From: Alphaproteobacteria bacterium
Lineage (GTDB): Bacteria > Pseudomonadota > Alphaproteobacteria > UBA8366 > GCA-2717185
NCBI GenBank assembly: GCA_012103325.1
Contig: WLWY01000003.1
Location: forward strand, 372,001-436,000
Direction: 5' to 3'
DNA: 64,000 nt
The position numbers and the translations under genes were made by a program. This document shows, piece by piece, positions 36,680-44,883 of the stretch (the stretch's first letter is position 1; each line of letters begins with the position of its first letter). The notes beneath the pieces are model-generated. The model searched no databases. It saw only the letters and a program-made list of their open reading frames with translations, and had not been told where the DNA came from.

Positions 36680-37357
36680 ATGACGGGAACCGGGATCAAC
36701 CAGGACTTAACACGCTATGCCGCGCAGCAGACGGACGATCTGCCGTGGACCCCGAGCCCGAGCGGAACGGTGTGGCGCAAGCGGCTTGAGCATTTCGGCG
36801 ATGCCGCCGAGTCCGGGCACGTTACCTCCGTGGTCCGGTACGACGCGAATAGCGCGTTCGCGCCGCACGATCATCCGGACGGCGAAGAAATCCTGGTCCT
36901 CGACGGTGTGTTTTCCGACGAACATGGAGACTATCCGGCAGGCACCTTTCTGCTCAACCCAACCGGATTTCGCCACGCCCCCCGATCCCAAGCCGGCTGC
37001 GTGCTTTTCGTCAAACTATGCCAGTACGCGGGAGCCGACCGGCCGCAAATCACCATCGATACGGCGTCCGCAGCCTGGGAACCCCATGCAATCGATGGCG
37101 TCGAAGTCCTGCCCTTGTATCGCAGCGATAGCTACCCGGAAAACATCCGGCTGGTGCGGTTCCAACCGGGTGTGCGCTTCCCTCTGCACAAGCACGTGGG
37201 GGGCGAAGAGATATTCGTCATCGACGGCACGCTCGAAGATGCGCACGGCCGCTACGAAAAAGGCACGTGGGTTCGCTATCCGGACGGCAGCGAACACGAA
37301 GCGCACTCGCCTACGGGCGGCACTCTCTATGTCAAGACAGGCCACCTTTCCAGGTAA
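36680..37357 (+). CDS. Double-cupin protein (ChrR-like)
   Basis: A 225-residue protein of two tandem cupin domains. The first has the metal motif PHDHPDGEEILVLDGVFSDE and the second has FPLHKHVGGEEIFVIDGTLE with YPDGSEHEAHS. The pattern is that of the ChrR anti-sigma cupin domain, but the N-terminal zinc anti-sigma part of ChrR is missing. It may instead be an oxygenase-type or sensing cupin. A small membrane protein gene follows 7 bp later. Confidence 0.85.
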   Translation: MTGTGINQDLTRYAAQQTDDLPWTPSPSGTVWRKRLEHFGDAAESGHVTSVVRYDANSAFAPHDHPDGEEILVLDGVFSDEHGDYPAGTFLLNPTGFRHAPRSQAGCVLFVKLCQYAGADRPQITIDTASAAWEPHAIDGVEVLPLYRSDSYPENIRLVRFQPGVRFPLHKHVGGEEIFVIDGTLEDAHGRYEKGTWVRYPDGSEHEAHSPTGGTLYVKTGHLSR

Positions 37358-37364
37358 TCCGCCA

Positions 37365-37580
37365 ATGGATATGAAATCCTTGATCATTCGCCCCAGCCGG
37401 TCGGGATTCGGCCGCGGTATCTGCGCCGCACTGGGGATTCTTGTCGCCGCCGCGCTTTACTATCTCGGCTACACGCCAGCCGAACCGACAATGCTATCCG
37501 GCATTGCTTATGCGGCCGTAGGCGCGGCAGGCGGCATCCTGGTCTATGGCATATACGACGTTATCCGAACCTTGCTCTAG
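37365..37580 (+). CDS. Small membrane protein
   Basis: A 71-residue protein (MDMKSLIIRPSRSGFGRGIC...) with two predicted transmembrane helices (ICAALGILVAAALYYLG and IAYAAVGAAGGILVYGIY). It is not recognised. It lies 7 bp after the cupin gene on the same strand, so is probably co-transcribed. Its TAG stop is formed by the left CTAG of the following family B repeat. Confidence 0.65.
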   Translation: MDMKSLIIRPSRSGFGRGICAALGILVAAALYYLGYTPAEPTMLSGIAYAAVGAAGGILVYGIYDVIRTLL

Positions 37581-37709
37581 TGTGATGATTCTGAAGTTCG
37601 CCGCATTGAATGCGGCTAATTTTAGGATCTGAATCACACTAAATTCAAATAGTTAGTGTGCTGATTCACGCGAAACTCAATCTTTTGAATTTCACGATCA
37701 GCACACTAG
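37577..37709. repeat. Double-hairpin intergenic repeat, family B, copy 2
   Basis: A 133-bp copy, same length as 32714-32846. CTAGTGTGAT/ATCACACTA encloses GCCGCATT-GA-ATGCGGC, then TTAGTGTGCTGAT/ATCAGCACACTAG encloses GAAACTCAA/TTGAATTTC. Stem changes are compensated (CTCGCATT/ATGCGAG versus GCCGCATT/ATGCGGC), so pairing is conserved while sequence is not. It lies between convergent genes and may act as a bidirectional terminator. Confidence 0.88.
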
Positions 37710-37715
37710 CTCGGA

Positions 37716-38669
37716 TCAGAATCCACGATCCGACGTCTTTTCCAGCGCCCGCTGAACAGTGCTCCGCATCAACTGGACGATAGCGACATTGTCTTCCACC
37801 GGAACGCCGTCGACGGCAGCAATCTGTCGTCCGGATCCACCATCCGTCAGGCCGAGCCCGACACCGATATACTCCAGCGCCATCTCCTCCTCCGGCGTAT
37901 GACAGATCGACAGGTCTTCCCGAAGCAGCGCCAGCGCCGCCACCACACCGTAAGCGCCGATGTTGGAAGAGGTCGCGACCACGAGAACGTCCGTTGGTAC
38001 GACGCTATACACGCCGCCGCCGCAGGGCGTGACATCCGCCAGCTTGTATTCGGGAATACGTTCGCAGAGCGCGTCGTAGATCTTGCCGAATCCGATCTCA
38101 TTGCCGCCGTCGGCAATCGAGAGCGTCGGCTTCCCCAGTGCCATGGCGGTGTTGAACAAATGATCGACGTTGCATCGGAAATCGGAACGCGAAACACCCG
38201 TGGCGCCATAGACGATACCGTTGGGGTTTCCGCCGAGCCGCTCGATCGCCACAGCAACGTCGAGTTCCTCCGCAATCGCCTGTAGCTGATCCTTATCGTT
38301 TCGTTGCAGCTCGACAATCGGAACGTCAATCTTCTGTCGCTCGATCAGTGCCTGAAGCGGCGGCATCGCGGCATTATCCGTATAGATCGATACCCGTTGA
38401 CCGATCCGCGTCAGAGCGTTGGCCAATATCACCGCCCCCAGCGGGCCGTCATTCTCGCCAACCGGCATGTGCCCCGGTACGGCGGCGCCGGTCACGATGC
38501 CGATATGCCGCGGCCCCTCGTTCAGCAGTTTAGCGGCCGCAAGCACGAGCGGTTCGTCATGTGCCGCCCGCGCCAGTTCGTAAAGCGGCCCCTTGAGGCC
38601 GCGCGGCAGCGCCCGGCCCTGGAGCTCCATGCACTGCAACCGGTCTATGTTTTCACAGGCAAACAACAT
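37716..38669 (-). CDS. DUF4392 (D-glutamate cyclase-like) family protein
   Basis: A 317-residue protein resembling the C-terminal domain of D-glutamate cyclase: GIVTGAAVPGHMPVGENDGP near residue 70, IERLGGNPNGIVYGATGVSR, and SIADGGNEIGFGKIYD. The catalytic GGNEIGFG region is intact. Cyclases of this family convert D-glutamate to 5-oxoproline, which would fit the oxoprolinase-type HyuA/HyuB encoded 6 kb away (inference only). The ATG at 38669 is chosen because AAAGGA precedes it by about 7 nt; upstream in-frame sequence is non-coding in character. Confidence 0.82.
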   Translation of the reverse strand: MLFACENIDRLQCMELQGRALPRGLKGPLYELARAAHDEPLVLAAAKLLNEGPRHIGIVTGAAVPGHMPVGENDGPLGAVILANALTRIGQRVSIYTDNAAMPPLQALIERQKIDVPIVELQRNDKDQLQAIAEELDVAVAIERLGGNPNGIVYGATGVSRSDFRCNVDHLFNTAMALGKPTLSIADGGNEIGFGKIYDALCERIPEYKLADVTPCGGGVYSVVPTDVLVVATSSNIGAYGVVAALALLREDLSICHTPEEEMALEYIGVGLGLTDGGSGRQIAAVDGVPVEDNVAIVQLMRSTVQRALEKTSDRGF

Positions 38670-38704
38670 CGAGTGTCCTTTCATGCGCCAAGCCGTATCG
38701 AACT

Positions 38705-39565
38705 TTACTCGGGATTTCGATCCTCGCCGATAATGCCATAGAGCGAGGGCCGGCGCTGATCCATGAGCGGATAGCGGCCGCGGATCTCGTCGATGAAATC
38801 GAGATCGATCGTTGCCGTGATGCAGCATTCGGTATCCGGCGCGGTCGCGATGACGACACCCCATGGGTCTACAATCATGCTGCGGCCGACGAACCCGATG
38901 CCGGATTTGGGCTCGACGCCGTATTGGCCCGAGGCCACGATAAAAGCCTGGTTCTCCGCCGCGCGGGCACGAAGAAAGAACTCCCAATGGTCGAACCGCG
39001 GGCTCAGAAACGCGGATGCACAGACAATAATCTGCGCGCCCTTCAAACTCAAAACGCGATAAACCTCCGGAAATCTGAGATCCGAACAGACGGACACGCC
39101 GATATGACCGATCCCGGTTTCGAATACCGGCAGTTCGTCGCCGGCTTTTACTTTGTCGGACTCACGAATCCCACTGCGGATATCGGTCCGGTCCGGCGCG
39201 TCGAACAGGTGCGTCTTGATGTACTTGCCGACAATCGATCCGCCGGGATCGATCAAAGGTGCCGCATTGTAATAAGCGTCGTTCCCCCGCTCATAGATCG
39301 ACCCGACGACATACATGCCGTACGCCTTGGCCTTTTCGGCCAACAAATCGGTACTGGGTCCCGGAATCGTCTCCGCCGTCTCGCGATAAAGGTCACTGCC
39401 GCTATAGGAAAGGCCCGTCCAGACCTCGGGCAAAACGACGAGATCCGATCCGCGCTCCCCGGCGATGTCCAACAAGCGTGCGACTTTCTCCTGCGTTGCC
39501 GCGATCTCACCGTCGACCGCCGTAATCTGTATCGCGGAAACCACCAATTCGCTGCCGCTTGCCAT
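38705..39565 (-). CDS. Carbon-nitrogen hydrolase (nitrilase superfamily)
   Basis: A 286-residue amidase/nitrilase-superfamily enzyme. The Glu-Lys-Cys triad is seen as Glu in VVLPEVWTGLSYS, Lys in VGKYIKTHLFDAPD and Cys in HIGVSVCSDLRFPEVYR. It probably hydrolyses an amide or N-carbamoyl compound, as often found beside hydantoin or amidase genes. GGAG precedes the ATG at 39565. It is transcribed divergently from the selenoprotein candidate. Confidence 0.9.
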   Translation of the reverse strand: MASGSELVVSAIQITAVDGEIAATQEKVARLLDIAGERGSDLVVLPEVWTGLSYSGSDLYRETAETIPGPSTDLLAEKAKAYGMYVVGSIYERGNDAYYNAAPLIDPGGSIVGKYIKTHLFDAPDRTDIRSGIRESDKVKAGDELPVFETGIGHIGVSVCSDLRFPEVYRVLSLKGAQIIVCASAFLSPRFDHWEFFLRARAAENQAFIVASGQYGVEPKSGIGFVGRSMIVDPWGVVIATAPDTECCITATIDLDFIDEIRGRYPLMDQRRPSLYGIIGEDRNPE

Positions 39566-39698
39566 CTCGTTTTCTCCGTCGTGTATACAAATGCCTTCTG
39601 CGACAGGTTAAGCCCGCTAGAAAAAATACGGAAGCGCGCGGATTGCGCGACACAGCCCAATCTGGTTCAATCGGAACGCCTTTCGAAGTGTGGTGGAT

Positions 39699-40175
39699 AT
39701 GAGCATGGCAGACAAACTCGACACGGGCGACTCCTTCCCGAACCTGACGTTGAACCTCGTCGGCGGAGCGACCCTGCAGCTTCCCGGCGACCTGAAGTCG
39801 ACCTATAGCATCATCCTGTTCTATCGGGGTCATTGGTGACCTTACTGTCGTCGGCAGTTGGCCGACTTCGAAAGAGAATCCGAGCTATTGGCGTCTTTGG
39901 GCGCAAAAATCTACGCGGCAAGCGTCGATGACATCGACAACGCCAGCGAGATTGCCAGCAATCTTTCCTACCCGGTAGCGCACGGCGTGACACGGGCCGA
40001 CGCAGATAAGCTGGGGTCCTGGTGGGAAGACCGCCGCAGCATCATTCAGCCGTCGGAGTTTATCCTCGGCGCGGACGGCAAGGTCGTGCTGTCGACCTAC
40101 AGTTCCGGCCCAATCGGCCGCATGCTGGCGACCGATGCCGTGAAAATGATCGATATGTACGAGTCCCGGAAGTAA
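39699..40175 (+). CDS. Peroxiredoxin-like redoxin, probable selenoprotein (Sec at TGA 39837)
   Basis: A 158-residue thioredoxin-fold protein of the AhpC/TSA-like redoxin family. From ATG 39699 it reads MSMADKLDTGDSFPNLTLNL to IILFYRGHW, then TGA (39837-39839), then PYCRRQLADFERE and onward in the same frame to TAA at 40175. Homologues have FYRGxWCPYCRxxL, so the TGA sits exactly at the catalytic (peroxidatic) Cys, giving a U47-P-Y-C50 motif. Ten nt downstream a 17-nt hairpin, GTCGGC-AGTTG-GCCGAC (39850-39866), resembles the upper stem of a bacterial SECIS. Conservation of the frame on both sides argues against decay. The alternative is a single Cys-to-stop nonsense mutation. Confidence 0.83.
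39850..39866 (+). promoter_or_regulatory. SECIS-like stem-loop downstream of in-frame TGA
   Basis: A perfect 6-bp stem GTCGGC/GCCGAC with loop AGTTG starts 10 nt after the TGA. CTT (39841-39843) and AAG (39872-39874) could extend a lower stem across an internal loop. Bacterial SECIS elements lie inside the coding region just after UGA, and the E. coli fdhF upper hairpin is also 17 nt at a spacing of about 11 nt. This element would bind SelB. Confidence 0.65.
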
Positions 40176-40178
40176 GGA

Positions 40179-41087
40179 TCAGGCGAAGGCGGCGAACATC
40201 TCTTCGAACGCCTTCATCTGATTGCCGGCGGCGGAGGACGGCACCAGGATCGGGGTATGTACGCCTGAATCGTACCACGCCTCCAAACCTTCCATGACTT
40301 GCGATACCGACCCGAACAAGGTCGTATCCGCGAGCCATTTGTCGCTGAGCAGCGATGGGATGCTCTTTACGTCGCCTGCATCGACCGCCGCCTGAACCGC
40401 ATCCATCTCCTCTACATACCCGGCCTCGCGCCAATAGTTCTGATAGTTCGGCAGCATGGCGTAACCAGTGAGCGTCCGCCGATTGACGGCCTTTGCCGCT
40501 TCGATATCCTCGGAGAAGCAGGTCGGAATCATATTTCCGATGTAGAAGTTTTTGTCGGTGCGTTTCGCGGCGGGCAGCGCGGACAAAGACTCAGCCATAT
40601 GCGAGCGCGCGGCGTTGGCGAACACCATGCCGTCGCCAATCTCGCCGGCCAGACCGATCATCTTCCTGCGCAGGGTCGCAAGGACAATCGGCGGTTTCTC
40701 GCCGACTCGTTCCACCGCGTTGTATTCTTCGACGAAGTTCCGCGTATCGGTCAGCGGCTTGCCGAGGCTGCGGCCCATGCGTGCCATCGACGGTCCGTGA
40801 CTGATGCCGATGCCGAAGCTAAAGCGCCCACCGGACACTTCATGAATGAACGCCGTCGTCTGCGCGTGATCGAGCACCGGGCGCGTATAAATTGGCGCAA
40901 TCGAGGTCCCGAACGGAATTTCCTTCGTCGCGAAGGCCAACGCCTCGCAGAGCGCCATGCCGTCGGACATGCTGGGGCAGTAGATCCCCGTGAAGCCCCG
41001 CTTCTCGATTTCGCCGGCGAGTTCCAGTGTAGCGTTACGGCGCCCCGGGACGGCGGAGAGACTGAGGGCGGGCATTTGACGAGGCAT
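40179..41087 (-). CDS. LLM class flavin-dependent oxidoreductase
   Basis: A 302-residue luciferase-like TIM-barrel oxidoreductase (FMN or F420 user). It shows LAGEIEKRGFTGIYCPSMSD, IAPIYTRPVLDHAQTTAFIH and SGGRFSFGIGISHGPSMARM, the bacterial luciferase pattern. I chose the ATG at 41087, which has AAAGGA 6-7 nt upstream. Substrate unknown. It is convergent with the redoxin gene, with a 3-bp gap, and downstream of the M24-family gene on the same strand. Confidence 0.9.
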   Translation of the reverse strand: MPRQMPALSLSAVPGRRNATLELAGEIEKRGFTGIYCPSMSDGMALCEALAFATKEIPFGTSIAPIYTRPVLDHAQTTAFIHEVSGGRFSFGIGISHGPSMARMGRSLGKPLTDTRNFVEEYNAVERVGEKPPIVLATLRRKMIGLAGEIGDGMVFANAARSHMAESLSALPAAKRTDKNFYIGNMIPTCFSEDIEAAKAVNRRTLTGYAMLPNYQNYWREAGYVEEMDAVQAAVDAGDVKSIPSLLSDKWLADTTLFGSVSQVMEGLEAWYDSGVHTPILVPSSAAGNQMKAFEEMFAAFA

Positions 41088-41097
41088 GTGCTTCCTT

Positions 41098-42225
41098 TCA
41101 GACGACGAGTAGTTCTTCATTGTCGAAGTAGTCGGAGCGCACAACCGGCGCACCGTCCGTCACCTCGATGAGATCTTCCATATGGTATCCGACCTTGCCG
41201 ACCCAGCGGACGCGGGTCTCAACCGTGGTCATCATGCCCGCTTCGTATGGAATATGATCGTGCGGGCTGATCAGCGGATGTTCGTGAATTTGCAGACCGA
41301 TCCCGTGCCCGTTATGGGCATAGGGAAACGGGATCTTGTGTTTTTCGTGCAGCCGCGTTGCGGCATCGAAGAGCTGCGCACCGGTATTGCCGGGCCGGAC
41401 CATATCGATGATCTCGTGATGGATGTCACGCAACCGAATCCACCAGGACAGATCCTCGTCGGTCGGCTCGCCCATCTTCGCCGTGCGGCCCACATTGGAG
41501 TAGTAGCGGCTGTAGAACCCGCCCGTATCCGCCTTCAGGATATCGCCTTTTTTGACCGTATTGCCCGAAGGGTCCATATGCGGGAAGCCCGTATTCGGTC
41601 CCGCGTTTATGTGGCAGAAGGCGACCGACTCCGCGCCCGAACGCAGAATGCCGTCGCACAGGCGGAACGCCATGTCCCGTTCCGTATCGCCGACCTTTGT
41701 CGCGGCATAGGTTTCCATCAGCGCCTTTTCGGTGCCCCGGAACGCCGCCGTCATGATTTCCCTCTCGCGCGGCGATTTGATCATGCGAGCGTGCGCGAAC
41801 AATTCGTCGCACGGTTCCAAACGCAGCCCCGGCAGACGGCCCATCAGCGCCTGATGGTATTGCACGCCGAGATACTCCGCCTCGATACCGACACGGCCTT
41901 TCGCCAGCCCGAACTCATCCAGCACATCCGCCAGCACGTCGACCGGCGAGGTGACGAACTCCTTGTAGGTGCGGATATCGTCGATCCAGCCTTCCTGCCG
42001 AACGTACCCTTCCTCGACCTGACACAGGATATAGGCGGGCGCCCTGCCCTTGGCCCAGACGATCAGGGCCAGCCGGTCGCGGATATCGATCTGCGTGGAG
42101 ATGAAAACGTCACCGATATACAGAACGTTCACGGGTGAGACGGCCACGACCGCGTCGAAGTCGCTCGCCTCGATGAAGTCCCGCATCCGGGTAAGGTTGC
42201 CCGTCGCCTCCTGCATCGTTTTCAT
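41098..42225 (-). CDS. M24 (Xaa-Pro peptidase/creatinase-like) family protein
   Basis: A 375-residue pita-bread-fold protein with an N-terminal creatinase-type domain (residues ~10-145) and a C-terminal M24 domain. Metal-site positions: Asp in KADTGGFYSRYYSNVGRT, His in NGHGIGLQIHEHP, Glu in TTVETRV and Glu in HMEDLIEV. The second Asp, normally in SDxTRT, is Asn here (SNVGRT), so a normal dimetal peptidase site is incomplete. This suggests a creatinase-like or lyase/hydrolase function rather than a peptidase. It is followed 10 bp later by the LLM oxidoreductase gene. Confidence 0.85.
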   Translation of the reverse strand: MKTMQEATGNLTRMRDFIEASDFDAVVAVSPVNVLYIGDVFISTQIDIRDRLALIVWAKGRAPAYILCQVEEGYVRQEGWIDDIRTYKEFVTSPVDVLADVLDEFGLAKGRVGIEAEYLGVQYHQALMGRLPGLRLEPCDELFAHARMIKSPREREIMTAAFRGTEKALMETYAATKVGDTERDMAFRLCDGILRSGAESVAFCHINAGPNTGFPHMDPSGNTVKKGDILKADTGGFYSRYYSNVGRTAKMGEPTDEDLSWWIRLRDIHHEIIDMVRPGNTGAQLFDAATRLHEKHKIPFPYAHNGHGIGLQIHEHPLISPHDHIPYEAGMMTTVETRVRWVGKVGYHMEDLIEVTDGAPVVRSDYFDNEELLVV

Positions 42226-42237
42226 GGGCCTAGGAAC

Positions 42238-43371
42238 CTATCCGTGCGGCACTAAAATCTGCCGGATGGTCTCGCCCTGCTGCAGGCGGTCGAAACCTGC
42301 GTTGATTTCGTCAAGCCCGACCTGACTGCTGATCAGCTTGTCGACCGGCAACCGGCCCTGGCGATAGAGACTGATGAAGCGCGGGATATCGCGCACCGGC
42401 ACGCAACTGCCCATGTAGCTGCCCTTGATCGCCTTTTCCTCGGCGACGAGATTGCTTTGCACGAAAGAGAACTCCGCCGTCGAGGGCGACAGACCCGCCG
42501 TCACGACCGTCCCGCCGTAGCGGGTCACTGCATAGGCGGTTTTCATCGCCGGAATGGCGCCCGCGAGATCGATGGCGAAATCGACACCGCCATTCGTCAG
42601 ATCGCGCACTTGTGCAACGTGGTCCGCATCGGATGCGTTGACGGTATGCGTCGCCCCGAGCTGCCGCGCGAGGCCGAGCTTATCGTCGGCGAGATCGATG
42701 GCGATGATCGTCTCCGCCCCGCCCAGCTTCGCGCCAAGCACGCCGTTCAGCCCAACGCCGCCGAGGCCGATCACCGCCACGGAATCGCCCGGCAGAATCC
42801 GCGCCGTATTAATGACCGCACCGACGCCCGTCATGACCGCGCAGCCAAACAGCGCCGCTTCGGTCAGCGGCAAATCCTTATCGATCTTCACCACCGATCC
42901 CCGGTCCGAAACGGCATACTCGGCAAAGCAGGAAACGCCCGTGTGATGCGCAATCGAGTTGCCGTCGGCATCCCGGATACGGCGTCCGCCGCCCATCAGG
43001 TCGCCCGCCGCCTTCGCCTTGGCGCCGACCTCGCAGACCTGCGGACGGCCTTCCATGCAGCGGCGGCAACGCCCGCAACTCGGGCTGAACTGGAAAACGA
43101 TATGATCGCCGGCTTCAAGATCGGTAATGGAGGACCCGACCTCGACAATCTGCCCCGCGCCCTCATGCCCCAGCACCAGCGGCTCCGGACGCGGCCGCGC
43201 GCCATTCATCACCGAAAGATCGGAATGGCACAGCCCGGCGCCACCAATCTTCACCAGCACCTCGTTCGGCCCCGGCGGATCGAGCGTCACTTCCTCGATG
43301 CTGATCGGCTTGCTGTTGGCGAAAGGCTGTTGCGCATCGAATTGGCGCAGTACCGCGGCTCTCATTTTCAT
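42238..43371 (-). CDS. Zinc-dependent alcohol dehydrogenase (MDR superfamily)
   Basis: A 377-residue medium-chain dehydrogenase. The catalytic zinc ligands are in AGLCHSDLSV and LGHEGAG, the structural zinc lobe is CGRCRRCMEGRPQVC, and the NAD-binding fold is VAVIGLGGVGLNGVLGAKLG. The architecture is that of class III-like (formaldehyde/aryl-alcohol) dehydrogenases. Substrate unknown. It lies 12 bp upstream of the M24-family gene, so the three minus-strand genes (ADH, M24, LLM) probably form one transcript. Confidence 0.92.
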   Translation of the reverse strand: MKMRAAVLRQFDAQQPFANSKPISIEEVTLDPPGPNEVLVKIGGAGLCHSDLSVMNGARPRPEPLVLGHEGAGQIVEVGSSITDLEAGDHIVFQFSPSCGRCRRCMEGRPQVCEVGAKAKAAGDLMGGGRRIRDADGNSIAHHTGVSCFAEYAVSDRGSVVKIDKDLPLTEAALFGCAVMTGVGAVINTARILPGDSVAVIGLGGVGLNGVLGAKLGGAETIIAIDLADDKLGLARQLGATHTVNASDADHVAQVRDLTNGGVDFAIDLAGAIPAMKTAYAVTRYGGTVVTAGLSPSTAEFSFVQSNLVAEEKAIKGSYMGSCVPVRDIPRFISLYRQGRLPVDKLISSQVGLDEINAGFDRLQQGETIRQILVPHG

Positions 43372-43512
43372 GGCTTATCGCTCCCAATGTGTTTCGCTCA
43401 CGGATGCACCGCAGCATTTTGCCCGACTATAACGCCCCACCCCGCCCAAGCGAAACACGGAAGCGCCTGAAATTTTTGCGATGTCGCGGCGATTGATCCA
43501 TACATATCGGCC

Positions 43513-44883
43513 ATGACCGATGAAAAAGCCGAAATCGTCATTTGCGGCGCGGGAATCGCGGGTGTCTCCGCCGCCTTTCATCTCGCCGTGCGCTGTGGCG
43601 TTCGCGGTGTCGTCCTGGTCGACGAGCGGCCGCCGCTCACGCTGACCAGCGACAAGTCGACGGAATGTTACCGGAACTGGTGGCCTGGTCCCGGCGACGC
43701 CATGGTCGCGCTGACCAATCGCAGCATCGATTTGCTGGAGCGCCTGGCGCACGAAACCGACAACGCGTTTCTGATGAACCGGCGCGGCTATCTGTTCGCG
43801 ACGGCGGAGAATGGCGACGCGCTCGCCGCAGCGGCAGCGGAAACGTCATCCCTCGGCGCGGGCCCGTTGCGCGCGTATCAGGGCGGGGCCGACGATCCGG
43901 ACTACATCCCTGCCCCACCGCAGGGTTTCGAAGACCTGCCGGAAGGGATCGATCTCTTTCAGGACCAAAGCCTGATCCAGCAACACTTCCCCTATTTGCC
44001 CGACCACACGACGACTGTCGCCCACGCGCGGCGTTGCGGGTGGCTGAGCGCGCAGCAGCTCGGCATGACCATGCTGACCCAGGCGCGGGAGGCTGGAGTC
44101 ACGCTTGTGCGCGGCGCAGTAACGGGCGTCGATACCTCCGGTGGACGCATCAACGGCGTTACGGTCGAAACGGCAAGTGGCACTACGAACATATCGACAC
44201 CGAAATTCATCAACGCCGCCGGTCCCTTCGGCCCTGCCGTGGCCAAGCTTTGCGGCCTCGAGCTACCAGTAACCCTTGAAGGGCACGTAAAAATTTCCTT
44301 CAACGACACCCGCGCTGCCATGCCTCGGAACGCACCGCTCGTCATCTGGAACGACTCTGTGCGCCTGCCGTGGCGTGCCGAAGAACGCGAGGCGCTTGCC
44401 GCCTCGCCGGATACACAGCACCTGCTGGAACCCTACGCCGCCGGCGTGCATGGCCGGCCCGACGGTGCAGGCGATACGGTGTTGCTGTACTGGACCTACG
44501 AAGACGGATCGCCGGAACCTATTTTTCCGGTTCCCTACGACCCAAACTATCCCGAGATCGTCCTGCGCGGCATGTCGGCGGTCATTCCCCGCCTTGCGGA
44601 TTATTTCGACCAAATGCCCAAGCCCTATGTCGATGGCGGTTACTACGCCAAGACGGTTGAAAACCGGCCATTGATCGGCCCCCTTCCCCTGGAAGGCGCT
44701 TATATCTGTGGCGCCTTTTCCGGCTTCGGCATTATGACCTCCATGGCGGCGGGCGACTTGCTCGCGGTACATATCACAGGTGCCGAATTGCCGGATTATG
44801 CACCGGAATTCCTTCTTACACGCTACGATGCCCCCGGCTATCGACAAAGATTTTCGGAAGCAACGGCCTCCGGCCAGCTTTAA
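43513..44883 (+). CDS. FAD-dependent oxidoreductase (DAO family)
   Basis: A 456-residue D-amino-acid oxidase/sarcosine oxidase-type flavoprotein: IVICGAGIAGVSAAFHLAVR binds FAD, the middle segment YRNWWPGPGDAMVALTNRSI replaces the usual substrate loop, and NRPLIGPLPLEGAYICGAFS is the C-terminal FAD signature. It probably oxidises a secondary amine or amino acid. Its stop overlaps the convergent SDR stop by 4 bp. Confidence 0.9.
   Translation: MTDEKAEIVICGAGIAGVSAAFHLAVRCGVRGVVLVDERPPLTLTSDKSTECYRNWWPGPGDAMVALTNRSIDLLERLAHETDNAFLMNRRGYLFATAENGDALAAAAAETSSLGAGPLRAYQGGADDPDYIPAPPQGFEDLPEGIDLFQDQSLIQQHFPYLPDHTTTVAHARRCGWLSAQQLGMTMLTQAREAGVTLVRGAVTGVDTSGGRINGVTVETASGTTNISTPKFINAAGPFGPAVAKLCGLELPVTLEGHVKISFNDTRAAMPRNAPLVIWNDSVRLPWRAEEREALAASPDTQHLLEPYAAGVHGRPDGAGDTVLLYWTYEDGSPEPIFPVPYDPNYPEIVLRGMSAVIPRLADYFDQMPKPYVDGGYYAKTVENRPLIGPLPLEGAYICGAFSGFGIMTSMAAGDLLAVHITGAELPDYAPEFLLTRYDAPGYRQRFSEATASGQL

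Noticed and set aside
39858-40175. Separate short gene beginning after the TGA
   Set aside because: It starts at a TTG in the middle of the redoxin fold, has no Shine-Dalgarno, and is the in-frame continuation of the 39699 gene.
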